From Robertkochia sediminum (GTDB taxonomy: Bacteria; Bacteroidota; Bacteroidia; Flavobacteriales; Flavobacteriaceae), in assembly GCF_016786255.1 (NCBI RefSeq), contig NZ_JADMKT010000082.1:5518-69517 (forward strand): 64,000 nt of DNA, read 5' to 3'. Positions within the stretch are counted from its first letter, which is position 1, and each line of letters opens with the position of its first letter. The translations under genes and the position numbers were made by a program. Of this stretch, positions 33,551-42,354 are shown one piece after another. Below the pieces are notes generated by a model. It did not search any database and was not told the origin of the DNA. It saw nothing but the letters and a program-made list of their open reading frames with translations.

Positions 33551-35392
33551 ATGGAACACTTTGTCGTATCGGCCCGAAAATACAGGCCAAAGACCTTTAA
33601 AGATGTGGTTGGCCAGCAAGCCATTACCAACACCCTGCTTAATGCCATTGAGAACAATCACCTGGCTCAGGCCTTGCTGTTCTGTGGTCCGAGAGGAGTT
33701 GGTAAGACCACCTGTGCCCGTATCCTGGCAAAAATGATCAACCAGGATGGCTCAGAAAGTGAAGACGAAGACTTTGCGTTCAATATCTTTGAGCTCGATG
33801 CTGCCTCCAACAACTCAGTAGACGACATCCGAAGCCTGATCGATCAGGTGCGCATTCCACCGCAAACCGGAAAGTACAAGGTGTATATCATTGATGAGGT
33901 ACACATGCTTTCCACCTCGGCGTTCAACGCCTTCCTGAAAACCCTGGAAGAACCGCCAAAACACGCCATTTTTATTCTGGCTACTACCGAAAAACACAAG
34001 ATCATCCCGACCATTCTTTCGAGATGTCAGATCTTCGATTTTAAACGTATCACCGTAGCCGACGCCAGGGAATACCTGAAGTACATCGCAGAAAGTCAGG
34101 GCATACAAGCAGAAGAAGACGCATTGCATATTATCGCAGAAAAGGCCGATGGCGCCATGCGAGATGCCTTGTCTATTTTTGACCGCGTAGTGAGCTTTTC
34201 CGGAAAAGAACTTACCAGGACAGCGGTAACCCAAAACCTCAACGTTTTGGATTACCAAACCTATATGGAGGTTACCGACCTCCTGCTGGAAAACAATATC
34301 CCTGAATTGCTTATCAGGTTCAACAAATTATTGGCTCTTGGCTTTGACGGCCACCATTTTATTTCAGGGTTGAGCTCTCACTTCAGAGACCTTATCGTGT
34401 GTAAGAACGAGGCTACCATCGACCTTCTCGAGGTAGGTGAAGAATCGCGTCAAAAATACCGCGAGCAAAGTAAGAAGGCCTCTCCTGAGTTTCTTATGCA
34501 AGCCCTGGAGCTCGCCAACCGTTGCGATTTCGAATACAGGAACAGCAACAACCAGCGTCTGCACGTCGAGCTTTGCCTCATGCAACTGGCCTCCATCAAC
34601 TACGATGGAGAAAAAAAAAACGGCTCTAAATTCATAATCCCACCATCCCATTACTCAACCAATGGGAAACCTCAGGTGGCAACGAATGCAGAAAGATCTG
34701 TAACGCATGTAACAGCACAACAGCCAGCCGATAGTACAGCCGGAACACAGCAGCAACCTGCTCCGCAACCAACACCTCAACCAATACCCCAACCCGTTTC
34801 GCCAGTGGCCACTCACCCCAGCGGAACCATGGGAACACCGGTAAACACGGCTACAACACCCAAGGAACCTGCCGTAGCAGAAGTCGCTCAAGAACCTGCA
34901 CCGGCTAAAAAACCACTCATTTCACGCGGAAAAGCCGTTTCAGGACTTTCGCTACGAAGCATTAAAGAAAAGAAGGCTCACGAGGAAGCCAAGAAAAATC
35001 AAAAACCCACCACCGAAACCCTGCCGGAAGATCCGTTTACAGAACAGGCCATGCAAGAGGCGTGGAATACCTATGTAGACATTATCGACAAGCAGGGTAA
35101 AAAGATCCTTAGTTCGGCATTGGCCTCAGATACACCTAAGCTTAAAGATCCAAAGACTATATGGATCGAACTCCCTAACGATACCATGAAAAAAGAGGTA
35201 GAGCGCGATCAATATCCGCTTATGGAGTTCCTCAAGGAAAAACTCAATAATCACTACATTGAATTGAAAGTGAGCGTGAATGAGCAATCGGCCAAGCAAT
35301 ACGCCTTTACCCCTGTAGAAAAATTCCAGAAAATGTGCGAGACCAATCCTGTTCTCGACCTGCTGAGAAGGGAACTCGATCTCGAAGTATAG
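33551..35392 (+). CDS. dnaX: DNA polymerase III subunit gamma/tau
   Basis: Clamp-loader ATPase of 613 aa. Walker A is GPRGVGKT (46-53), the DExx box is YIIDEVHMLS, and the sensor/Arg-finger region reads TILSRCQIFDF. The zinc-binding Cys cluster found in E. coli between Walker A and the DExx box is missing; the corresponding stretch is an acidic QDGSESEDEDFAF. After the clamp-loader core comes a Pro/Thr/Gln-rich linker (about 370-480) and a C-terminal tau-like domain. An A10 tract at codons 354-357 sits at the core-linker boundary and may allow a short gamma-like form. It converges tightly on the leftward ebo operon, whose last gene ends one nt away. Confidence 0.95.
   Translation: MEHFVVSARKYRPKTFKDVVGQQAITNTLLNAIENNHLAQALLFCGPRGVGKTTCARILAKMINQDGSESEDEDFAFNIFELDAASNNSVDDIRSLIDQVRIPPQTGKYKVYIIDEVHMLSTSAFNAFLKTLEEPPKHAIFILATTEKHKIIPTILSRCQIFDFKRITVADAREYLKYIAESQGIQAEEDALHIIAEKADGAMRDALSIFDRVVSFSGKELTRTAVTQNLNVLDYQTYMEVTDLLLENNIPELLIRFNKLLALGFDGHHFISGLSSHFRDLIVCKNEATIDLLEVGEESRQKYREQSKKASPEFLMQALELANRCDFEYRNSNNQRLHVELCLMQLASINYDGEKKNGSKFIIPPSHYSTNGKPQVATNAERSVTHVTAQQPADSTAGTQQQPAPQPTPQPIPQPVSPVATHPSGTMGTPVNTATTPKEPAVAEVAQEPAPAKKPLISRGKAVSGLSLRSIKEKKAHEEAKKNQKPTTETLPEDPFTEQAMQEAWNTYVDIIDKQGKKILSSALASDTPKLKDPKTIWIELPNDTMKKEVERDQYPLMEFLKEKLNNHYIELKVSVNEQSAKQYAFTPVEKFQKMCETNPVLDLLRRELDLEV
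34611..34620 (+). promoter_or_regulatory. A10 tract in dnaX: candidate slippage/frameshift site
   Basis: The frame reads GAA AAA AAA AAC GGC TCT (codons 354-359). One extra A (or a -1 ribosomal shift) gives AAA CGG CTC TAA, a stop three codons later. One missing A (or +1) gives ACG GCT CTA AAT TCA TAA, also a stop. Either event would release a product of about 360 residues that keeps the whole ATPase core, like gamma of E. coli or Thermus dnaX. Confidence 0.5.
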
Positions 35393-35393
35393 C

Positions 35394-35747
35394 TTATACT
35401 TTCTTAAACCGAAGTACGATGGCATACCCCATCATGACAAGGGCAGTGATCAACAGCCCTAAAGCCTCCCTTCCTTCTTCGATATTCTTGATATCTCCCT
35501 GCCCGATGGTGACCCCTTCGAATTGCTGAGGCCAGGTAATGATAACCCCTGCCAGACAAGCTATTCCGGCGATCAAAGCCACCCAAAAGGGGAGCTTTTC
35601 GAAAATGTACATCATTGAGATCACTGCGGCCATACCATAAATAAAATACCAGAGATACGGGTCGGGATCGTTGTATTGTACCAAAGCCGAGATCAGGAAT
35701 AATAAGGTAAAAAGGGCTGCTGCGATCTTAAGTAATAAGGCTTTCAT
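35394..35747 (-). CDS. TMEM220-like small membrane protein
   Basis: A small protein (117 aa from ATG 35747; an ATG at 35768 would add seven residues) with four predicted membrane helices. The segment SALVQYNDPDPYLWYFIYG is the mark of the TMEM220 family. It overlaps the 3' end of eboF by 20 nt and is the last gene of the ebo transcript. Function unknown; the coupling suggests a membrane role connected with the ebo pathway. The 3' end lies one nt from the convergent dnaX stop. Confidence 0.85.
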   Translation of the reverse strand: MKALLLKIAAALFTLLFLISALVQYNDPDPYLWYFIYGMAAVISMMYIFEKLPFWVALIAGIACLAGVIITWPQQFEGVTIGQGDIKNIEEGREALGLLITALVMMGYAIVLRFKKV

Positions 35748-37128
35748 ATTGATCTTTTTTAGTAGCAAGTTCGCTGATTATCGTATGTACCTCCGTCGAG
35801 TCGATCTCCTCCACCCCATCGAACAGTGGCGTATTGGCCATCACCAAAGGGTAGAACCCTTTATTTTCAGGGATCCGGCCATGTGAGCCCTTCACCAGGT
35901 TCGCTTCTAAGGGGATCACATCCATAAGCACTCGGAAACCTAATTTCTTCAATACCAATTTCCAGAGTATTCGAAGCTTTACTAGTCTTTTACCGGGATC
36001 GGTAAACATCTCTGCAGGATCATAACCGGGCTTGCGGTGAATGTCTACGGTTCTTGCAAAATCGGGCGCCCTTTCGTCGTCAAGCCAGTAATAATAGGTA
36101 AACCAGCTTTCATGATCGGCCATGACCACAATATCGCCGGAGCGCTCATGATCCATATGGATCGCTTTTCGCTCTTCTCCTACCCACAATCGATCTACTC
36201 CGGGAACAGTCTTTAAGATCCCGGCAACCGCCGCTATATTCTCTTTATGCCGTACATAAACGTGCGCTACCTGGTGATCGGCCACTGCAAAAGCCTTACT
36301 GGCCCCTGCGTCGAGCAACTCGCGACCTCGTTCTATCCTTAAAGCCAGATATCCGTGTTCCCGAAGTACGCGGTTTAGATGAACCGGCCTGCTTACCCCT
36401 GTAATACCGTATTCTGATAATAAAAGTACGCTGGCACCTCGAGCTTCGTAAAAACCTACCAGGTCTTCTAAAACGGCATCTATGGCTTTAAGATCATCTC
36501 CCACCTGCTCAGGGTCCGGCCCATGGCGTTGTAAATTATAATCAAGATGTGGGAGATAGATCAGGGTAAGCGTTGGATCGTATTTCGTTTCCACCCGTTT
36601 CGCTGCATCGGCTATCCATTGCGAAGAGCTTATATCTGTAGCCGGACCCCAGAATTTAAACAAGGGAAATTGCCCGAGTTCTTTTTGCAGGTCATCTCTG
36701 AGGCCTGATGGATAACTGTATACATCCGGGATCTTGCGGCCATCTGCAAGGTAGTTAGGCCTGGGCGTAACACTGTAATCGGCCTCTGAGTACATATTAT
36801 ACCACCAAAAAAGATTGGCACAGGTAAACTCAGGATCTTCTGCCTTTAATCGATCCCAGATACGTGAAACCCGAACCAGGTCGCTACTCTGTCGCCAAAA
36901 TTTTACTTCATGTTCTTCTTTAAAATACCAACCATTGGCCACAATGCCGTGTTCAGAAGGCGTCTTCCCGGTAAGGTAGTTAGTTTGTGCAGTGCAGGTT
37001 ACTGCGGGAAATGCAGGACGTACGCGCGCCATACTCCCCTGCTCTCCGAAGCGTTTAAGAAATGGGGTATGCCCGCCCAATAAGGCAGGAGAAAGTCCTA
37101 CAACATTTATAACTACCGTCTTATTCAT
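35728..37128 (-). CDS. eboF: EboF: alkaline phosphatase/nucleotide pyrophosphatase superfamily protein
   Basis: A 466-aa protein from ATG 37128, chosen because MNKTVVINVVGLSPAL starts at the first strand of the fold and overlaps eboE by 8 nt; a longer frame begins at 37173. The alkaline-phosphatase-superfamily core is clear: AVTCTAQTNYLTGKTPSEHGI with the likely Thr nucleophile, and PHLDYNLQRHGPD with metal-ligand Asp and His. Other metal positions differ from classical nucleotide pyrophosphatases: the first strand has no Asp (NVVGLSP rather than xxDGLRP), and SDHG is SEYG. It is the sixth gene of the ebo order. Reaction unknown. Confidence 0.85.
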   Translation of the reverse strand: MNKTVVINVVGLSPALLGGHTPFLKRFGEQGSMARVRPAFPAVTCTAQTNYLTGKTPSEHGIVANGWYFKEEHEVKFWRQSSDLVRVSRIWDRLKAEDPEFTCANLFWWYNMYSEADYSVTPRPNYLADGRKIPDVYSYPSGLRDDLQKELGQFPLFKFWGPATDISSSQWIADAAKRVETKYDPTLTLIYLPHLDYNLQRHGPDPEQVGDDLKAIDAVLEDLVGFYEARGASVLLLSEYGITGVSRPVHLNRVLREHGYLALRIERGRELLDAGASKAFAVADHQVAHVYVRHKENIAAVAGILKTVPGVDRLWVGEERKAIHMDHERSGDIVVMADHESWFTYYYWLDDERAPDFARTVDIHRKPGYDPAEMFTDPGKRLVKLRILWKLVLKKLGFRVLMDVIPLEANLVKGSHGRIPENKGFYPLVMANTPLFDGVEEIDSTEVHTIISELATKKDQYESLIT

Positions 37129-38332
37129 TCGAATTCGTAAATTTTTCTTTGACCCAGAGTAGTTCGCGTTCAATACATTCCTGAACGCTGGTCTTAAGGT
37201 CCTGAGGAAGTGCCTCCCAGGTATAGGTCTCTACTTCCAGATGTTCACATACATCTTCGTGTTTCCTAAGATACTCAAAGGTGGCCAGGATATTATCCTG
37301 GGTAGAATCAAGCAAGCCGTAGTTCTCCAGAAATACAGGAACGTGAAAATGTGCCCTGAGCTCTTTAAAGCTTCGCTTGCTGTTAAGCACCATGGGAAGG
37401 TCCTGGTATACTTTCACCGTATCGCCACGAACCTCTGTAACCTGATGCAAATACACAGGCTCATCGAATTGCGAAAGCAATTCCATTTTCTCCTGATCAT
37501 GGCGTCCGTCAAGCACCACCTTAAGCGCAGAGCTCAACTGTATTTTTCCCACCCTGATCCCGGTCTGTCGAAAACGCTTAAAGGTGCGTTGAGGCGATTC
37601 ATAGGCCAGGGAGAAATGACACACATCGTAACAAACATTGATATATTTAAGCACCATCTCCTCGGCATCATAGGGCATCCGGTCTATCTTTTCCTCGATG
37701 TATTCTGAAGCGATAGGGATCAGGTATTCCCTGAAGAAATCGATCACCTCAAGGCTGTTCTGCATGAGTCCGTCGGGTTCGGGCTCAAGGTCCAGGTGAA
37801 TATACACTCCCGTCTCCTTTTCCAATCCGTAAAGCTTAACCACTACCCTGGCCAATTGGCGTGCGGCCTTTTTCATGCATTTATCTCTGAACTCTTCAGA
37901 GGTATACCAGTGGCGATAGCTAAGCGGTGAGGTCGATATACTCCCTGTGAGTCCGCGAGGTAGTAAATAGGCCAATTGATCGATAAGCCTGAAGGTGTAA
38001 TCCAGGCGATCGTCTGTAGTCCAATCGGGAGCATGTACCAGGTCTTTAACCTCTTTAAAATGAAAATTCCCATAGGGAAAACCATTCATGGTATACACGT
38101 AAAGATCGTTCTCCAGAAGCCAGATCTTAAAGGCTTCCAGACGGTCACCCATACCCAGTTCTTCACTGGCCTTGTTAGACAACCGCAACCCGACCCCAAA
38201 GGGAATATCGGGAGCCACCCTGCTTTTGATTTCCGGGAGGTATCTTTTAAGATTTTCCCATGTTTGTTGCCACCCCTCTCCGGGATGTATATTGGAGCAA
38301 TAGCTAAGGTGAAAATTATTTCTTACCAACAT
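37121..38332 (-). CDS. eboE: EboE: xylose-isomerase-like TIM-barrel protein
   Basis: The 403-aa TIM-barrel protein of the sugar isomerase/epimerase group opens with VRNNFHLSYCSNIHPGEGW, and the probable metal ligands are the Glu of HLDLEPEPDG and the Asp/His of CYDVCHFSLAYE. No signal peptide. It overlaps eboD by 17 nt and eboF by 8 nt, so its translation is coupled on both sides. Gene order and fold match EboE of cyanobacterial and algal-symbiont clusters. Substrate unknown. Confidence 0.88.
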   Translation of the reverse strand: MLVRNNFHLSYCSNIHPGEGWQQTWENLKRYLPEIKSRVAPDIPFGVGLRLSNKASEELGMGDRLEAFKIWLLENDLYVYTMNGFPYGNFHFKEVKDLVHAPDWTTDDRLDYTFRLIDQLAYLLPRGLTGSISTSPLSYRHWYTSEEFRDKCMKKAARQLARVVVKLYGLEKETGVYIHLDLEPEPDGLMQNSLEVIDFFREYLIPIASEYIEEKIDRMPYDAEEMVLKYINVCYDVCHFSLAYESPQRTFKRFRQTGIRVGKIQLSSALKVVLDGRHDQEKMELLSQFDEPVYLHQVTEVRGDTVKVYQDLPMVLNSKRSFKELRAHFHVPVFLENYGLLDSTQDNILATFEYLRKHEDVCEHLEVETYTWEALPQDLKTSVQECIERELLWVKEKFTNSNE

Positions 38333-39506
38333 CGCTTAAAGATTGATTAATAAACACCCGGTTACGAACCCGGTGAACCGCCTCTTTCATGAGGTCTTTA
38401 TCGATCTGGTGCACATCTTTTTTTATCCCAATTCCATTTATAAGGGTTACGGTAAGCGTTCCCCCAAGGTGCTCTCTGAATTCTTCCAATCCGCTATAGA
38501 GCATCTCAAAATCGACTTCCTCCGGAATGGTAAGTTCAAATCCTATGTCCTCAAGCACTTTGAGGATCAGGGCATGCTCCTCCCCACTTATTAATTTCAG
38601 CAGGAGGGCATAGGTAACATCGATGGCCATTCCCACTGCCACGGCCTCTCCATGACGCCATTCAAATCTGGTGAGCTGCTCCAGTTTGTGGGCTGCCCAA
38701 TGACCGAAATCCAGCGGTCTGGACGATCCTTTTTCGAAGGGATCCCCACCCCCTATATGCTCCATATGTAAACGGGCGCAATGGTAGATGAGACTTTGCA
38801 TGGCGGCTTCATCGCGATGCCTTAGCGCCTCAGCATTTTCGGTGATCTCTGCGAAGAAACGGGCATCCTTGATCAGTGCCACTTTCACAGCCTCGGCAAT
38901 TCCGGATATCCAGTCTCTTTGCTCGAGGGTCTTCAGAAATTCGCTGTCGTTGATCACGGCTACGGGCGGACTAAACGTCCCTATAAAATTCTTTTTACCC
39001 CTCCAGTTCACACTGTTCTTGACCCCGATCCCGGAATCGTTCTGGGACAGTACGGTGGTAGGGATACGAATATGTCGGATTCCCCGATGTGCTATGGTTG
39101 CTGCGAAACCAACCATATCAAGCACTGCTCCGCCACCGATGGCCACTAAGAAAGAGTGCCGGCAGACACCATTGGCATCGACCTCCTCCAGGACATTTTG
39201 AAGGTGAACGGCTTCATTCTTCACCTTCTCTCCCCCGGGGATCACAAGCAATCCGGAGAGTTTGATCACCCCACTATAAGTTTCGGCATACGTCTGTATA
39301 TCGTTGATCAGATCGGGATGTGACTTGCTCACCCCCTTATCGATCACAAACAAGACCTTTACCGGCGTTCCATCGTGATCCTCTCCCAGCAGATCTTTCA
39401 AAAGGGCATTATCCCCATCAAAGATCCTATGGGTAAAATGAACCTGGTAGGAGTAGGTCACTTTAAAGTGCTGTTCCAATCGCGAATAATTCTTCATCTC
39501 ATACAA
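38316..39506 (-). CDS. eboD: EboD: 3-dehydroquinate synthase-like sugar phosphate cyclase
   Basis: The 396-aa protein belongs to the dehydroquinate synthase fold. The NAD-binding motif is VAIGGGAVLDMVGFAA; probable zinc ligands are the Glu of SGIAEAVKVALIKD and the His residues of LDFGHWAAHKLE and RHGEAVAVGM. A real aroB is expected elsewhere, because the ebo member forms a separate subfamily that may cyclise a different sugar phosphate. A second ATG lies three codons in (39497). It starts 4 nt after eboC. Confidence 0.88.
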   Translation of the reverse strand: MYEMKNYSRLEQHFKVTYSYQVHFTHRIFDGDNALLKDLLGEDHDGTPVKVLFVIDKGVSKSHPDLINDIQTYAETYSGVIKLSGLLVIPGGEKVKNEAVHLQNVLEEVDANGVCRHSFLVAIGGGAVLDMVGFAATIAHRGIRHIRIPTTVLSQNDSGIGVKNSVNWRGKKNFIGTFSPPVAVINDSEFLKTLEQRDWISGIAEAVKVALIKDARFFAEITENAEALRHRDEAAMQSLIYHCARLHMEHIGGGDPFEKGSSRPLDFGHWAAHKLEQLTRFEWRHGEAVAVGMAIDVTYALLLKLISGEEHALILKVLEDIGFELTIPEEVDFEMLYSGLEEFREHLGGTLTVTLINGIGIKKDVHQIDKDLMKEAVHRVRNRVFINQSLSDVGKK

Positions 39507-39510
39507 CTTT

Positions 39511-40413
39511 TTAGGTCACTGCAAATCGCCTTGACAGCCACAAAGACAGCGGTAATAAAAGCACGACGCTCAAACCGGCCTGCCATCCGGCAAAGATCAC
39601 CGCGATACACGCATCGAGAAGGATCAAAGAGATCACTCCTGCCTTTACGGCCCTTCGTATATTATCGGGTGTATTCTCCCGATAAGCCCACCACAAAGGG
39701 ATCAGGATCATCAAGCAAAACACGATTATAAATGGCAGGGTGTACCACATAGACGTTAACCCATACCTGTAGAGCCCCGCAACAAGAGCCACTACCAATA
39801 TATAGAGCAAGAACGCCACACGAATATGACTCCTGTTGCTTCCATTCACCTCTCCCCGACTCACCAGGGTAATGGCTCCGATATACATCACCGGTATCAA
39901 CGCCATCCACCACATGACCGGGAATCCGATAACACTCATTCCCAACAGCAAATTAAGTCCGCGACACACCCCCATATTCAAGGGCCCTAACACGGTGCTT
40001 TGCTTTGCCATACTGTCATAGGAGAGTATGGCCGCTCCGAGAAGGATTGCAATTCCGCCGCTTATCGTCGAAACCATAAATGCAAGCGCAATACCCGCAA
40101 ACATGAGCACACTGCCGAATACGGCAGCCGACCGGGCCGTTACCACCCCGCTGGGAATGGGACGTTCGGGTCTTTCTATGGCATCTGTCTCCCTATCGAA
40201 GTAATCGTTAAAGACCACTCCTGAGGCGTACAGGCACACAGAGGCAAGAGACAACAAGATCACAGGCCTTGCGAATCGCCCTATATTCAGATCGGTAAAT
40301 ACGTCAGGGTAGGTCATCGCCAGGCTCACCGCAGCTCCCGCCATGATATCGGCTATGGCCGTTGGCAGGTTTGCCGGTCGCGTTAACGTTATGTACCCCC
40401 TTAATGTGTTCAT
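39511..40413 (-). CDS. eboC: EboC: UbiA-family prenyltransferase
   Basis: The 300-aa integral membrane protein has seven to nine hydrophobic helices. The first prenyl-diphosphate binding motif is FNDYFDRETDAIERPERPIP (NDxxxDxxxD), typical of UbiA enzymes; the second Asp-rich region is around SYDSMAKQS. The protein probably transfers a prenyl group to an unknown acceptor in the inner membrane. It follows eboB by 2 nt. In the Nostoc scytonemin system the ebo genes are needed for export of a precursor monomer to the periplasm. Confidence 0.9.
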   Translation of the reverse strand: MNTLRGYITLTRPANLPTAIADIMAGAAVSLAMTYPDVFTDLNIGRFARPVILLSLASVCLYASGVVFNDYFDRETDAIERPERPIPSGVVTARSAAVFGSVLMFAGIALAFMVSTISGGIAILLGAAILSYDSMAKQSTVLGPLNMGVCRGLNLLLGMSVIGFPVMWWMALIPVMYIGAITLVSRGEVNGSNRSHIRVAFLLYILVVALVAGLYRYGLTSMWYTLPFIIVFCLMILIPLWWAYRENTPDNIRRAVKAGVISLILLDACIAVIFAGWQAGLSVVLLLPLSLWLSRRFAVT

Positions 40414-40415
40414 TC

Positions 40416-41324
40416 CTATACGATCTTTCCTTCATCCACACGAGGTTCCTGCCCGCGTAGCACGCTATTATCATTAAACAAGGCCCTTTGATCTACTCCG
40501 GAGGCGTCTTCCCAATCAGACTCTTTCATTTTACCACTCTTGCCAAAAACCGCAAGCGCATTGCTGTAACAAGTTTTCTTAACATCTTCCGGATCGATCC
40601 CGCTCCTAAGCATCAGGTTAGCCGTCTTTGGCACCGCCAAAGGATCACTTACCCCCCAATCTGCCGAGCTATCAACAATAATCCGTTCACTTCCGTATTG
40701 CTGTACTACGGCAACCATGCGCTCATTACCCATTTTCGTTTTCGGATATATGGTAAAGGCCGCGTTAAACCCTTTGTCGAGCACATCTTTTACCGTCTCT
40801 TCATTGTTGTGATCGATCACCACCATTTCAGGGTCGAGCCCGTGTTCAAGGCATACTTCCATACTCCTTAGCGTACCCTGCTTCTTATCGCGATGCGGGG
40901 TGTGCACCTGCACCACCATATTGTATGTTTTTGCCAGTTCGAGCTGCATTCGGAAGTACTTATCTTCCATGGGTGTCTGATCGTCGTAGCCGATCTCCCC
41001 TATGGCCACAACATTCTCCTTGAACAGGTAAAGCGGCAACAATTCCATGACCTGCTCTGCCAGGGCTTCGTTATTGGCCTCTTTACTATTAAGCCCTATG
41101 GTACAGTAGTGCCTGATCCCGAACTGACTGGCTCTGAAGGGCTCCCACCCTACCAGGCTACTGTAGTAATCCTGAAAAGAACCGACCTGGGTTCGCGGTT
41201 GCCCCAACCAGAACGACGGTTCGATCACGGCCACCACTCCTGCCCGGGCCATAGCCTCATAGTCGTCTGTGGTTCTGGAAGTCATGTGAATATGTGGATC
41301 GATAAATTTTAACTGTTGTTCCAT
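40416..41324 (-). CDS. eboB: EboB: TatD-like metal-dependent hydrolase
   Basis: The 302-aa amidohydrolase-fold TIM-barrel protein carries the usual metal ligands: HxH in FIDPHIHMTSR, Glu in AIGEIGYDDQ, His in VVQVHTPHRDK and VVIDHNNEE, and Asp in VDSSADWGVSD. TatD relatives are hydrolases or nucleases; the substrate here is unknown. It starts one nt after the eboA stop codon. Confidence 0.9.
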   Translation of the reverse strand: MEQQLKFIDPHIHMTSRTTDDYEAMARAGVVAVIEPSFWLGQPRTQVGSFQDYYSSLVGWEPFRASQFGIRHYCTIGLNSKEANNEALAEQVMELLPLYLFKENVVAIGEIGYDDQTPMEDKYFRMQLELAKTYNMVVQVHTPHRDKKQGTLRSMEVCLEHGLDPEMVVIDHNNEETVKDVLDKGFNAAFTIYPKTKMGNERMVAVVQQYGSERIIVDSSADWGVSDPLAVPKTANLMLRSGIDPEDVKKTCYSNALAVFGKSGKMKESDWEDASGVDQRALFNDNSVLRGQEPRVDEGKIV

Positions 41325-41325
41325 A

Positions 41326-42204
41326 TTATAATTTTAAGTTATTCCAATTCAGGGTTTTATTTGCTATGCGTTCCAGGATCTCCTTCCGGGAACTCACCAT
41401 TTCCATTAATTCCTCGTTATTTGAAAGTATGGCCACCAGTACAGCTGCATGCACTTCCTCCTCAGTCCCGTTTTCCAGCAAGTGCTGCATATCTGCCTTA
41501 ATAGCGTCGACAGGAGCAAAAGCTACCGGTCTCCAGATATGAGGATCGATATCACGGGAAGCAGCCCACCGCTCATGAGCATAATCCGAAATGATACGAC
41601 TCAGGGTCAGATTGGCCCTGTTTTCAACTCCCCAGATCTGCAATAAAGGGCGCTGCATAAATGCGGCCTTCAGGTACATTTGATTCCATTGCTGCTCATT
41701 AAAGTAGTGCTCCGGATACGGATTATTTAGAGCTATTGCATCAAATACAGGAGCTATATTCGTACGAAGGGCGTCGGTTGCCGTATGAATAAACGTTCCG
41801 GCATAAGGCAGAAAGAACACGTATTTTAAAAAGGTAATAAGTTCCTTACTATCCGCAACCTCTGTTATCTTTTTTACGCCTCCCAGGTATGCCTCCCCCT
41901 GATCGGCAAGGAGTTCCGCTATGAGGTAGATACGTGCCACTTCCGGCCAGGTAGCCTGATGGTCCTTCAGGTAGGCCAGACACACATCACCAGTGGTATC
42001 TCCTACCGTCACCCCTTCGTCTCCGAACTTTTGCCCGATAAGGGTATAAGTGAGATAGAAATTGGCGTTCGCTACAGTTTCCTTTAAGTCTTGAATTTGC
42101 TCCTCGAGCCACGTAAATGGAGTAGGATCGGGAAGGGAATGCAGGAGACCTCTAAGCGTTTTTAGCATTGCAGAAGGTATGGTATCGTCTCGGGTAATGA
42201 TCAT
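41326..42204 (-). CDS. eboA: EboA-domain protein
   Basis: The 292-aa protein of the EboA family has no other assigned domain. The motif DYAHERWAASRDIDPHIWRPV near residues 205-230 is the family signature. It appears soluble and mostly helical (ARIYLIAELLADQGEAYLGG). As first gene of the operon it lies downstream of a 205-nt gap shared with the divergent miaE gene. A second ATG occurs at 42168. Biochemical function unknown in any organism as far as I know. Confidence 0.88.
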   Translation of the reverse strand: MIITRDDTIPSAMLKTLRGLLHSLPDPTPFTWLEEQIQDLKETVANANFYLTYTLIGQKFGDEGVTVGDTTGDVCLAYLKDHQATWPEVARIYLIAELLADQGEAYLGGVKKITEVADSKELITFLKYVFFLPYAGTFIHTATDALRTNIAPVFDAIALNNPYPEHYFNEQQWNQMYLKAAFMQRPLLQIWGVENRANLTLSRIISDYAHERWAASRDIDPHIWRPVAFAPVDAIKADMQHLLENGTEEEVHAAVLVAILSNNEELMEMVSSRKEILERIANKTLNWNNLKL

Positions 42205-42354
42205 AATACACGTACTAAAACGTCAATGCGCTGACTATTAACTTTTTAAATGTATTGATATTGGAAGGAGGGATTTTTAAACTTCGATGAATACTTAAAT
42301 TAATCGTTATATCCCTGAACGCGTATATGGCCTTAATCCCAAGAATATCAAGCC

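Noticed and set aside
38316-39506. EboD gene considered as aroB
   Set aside because: Its position in an otherwise complete ebo order and the absence of other shikimate genes favour the ebo subfamily.
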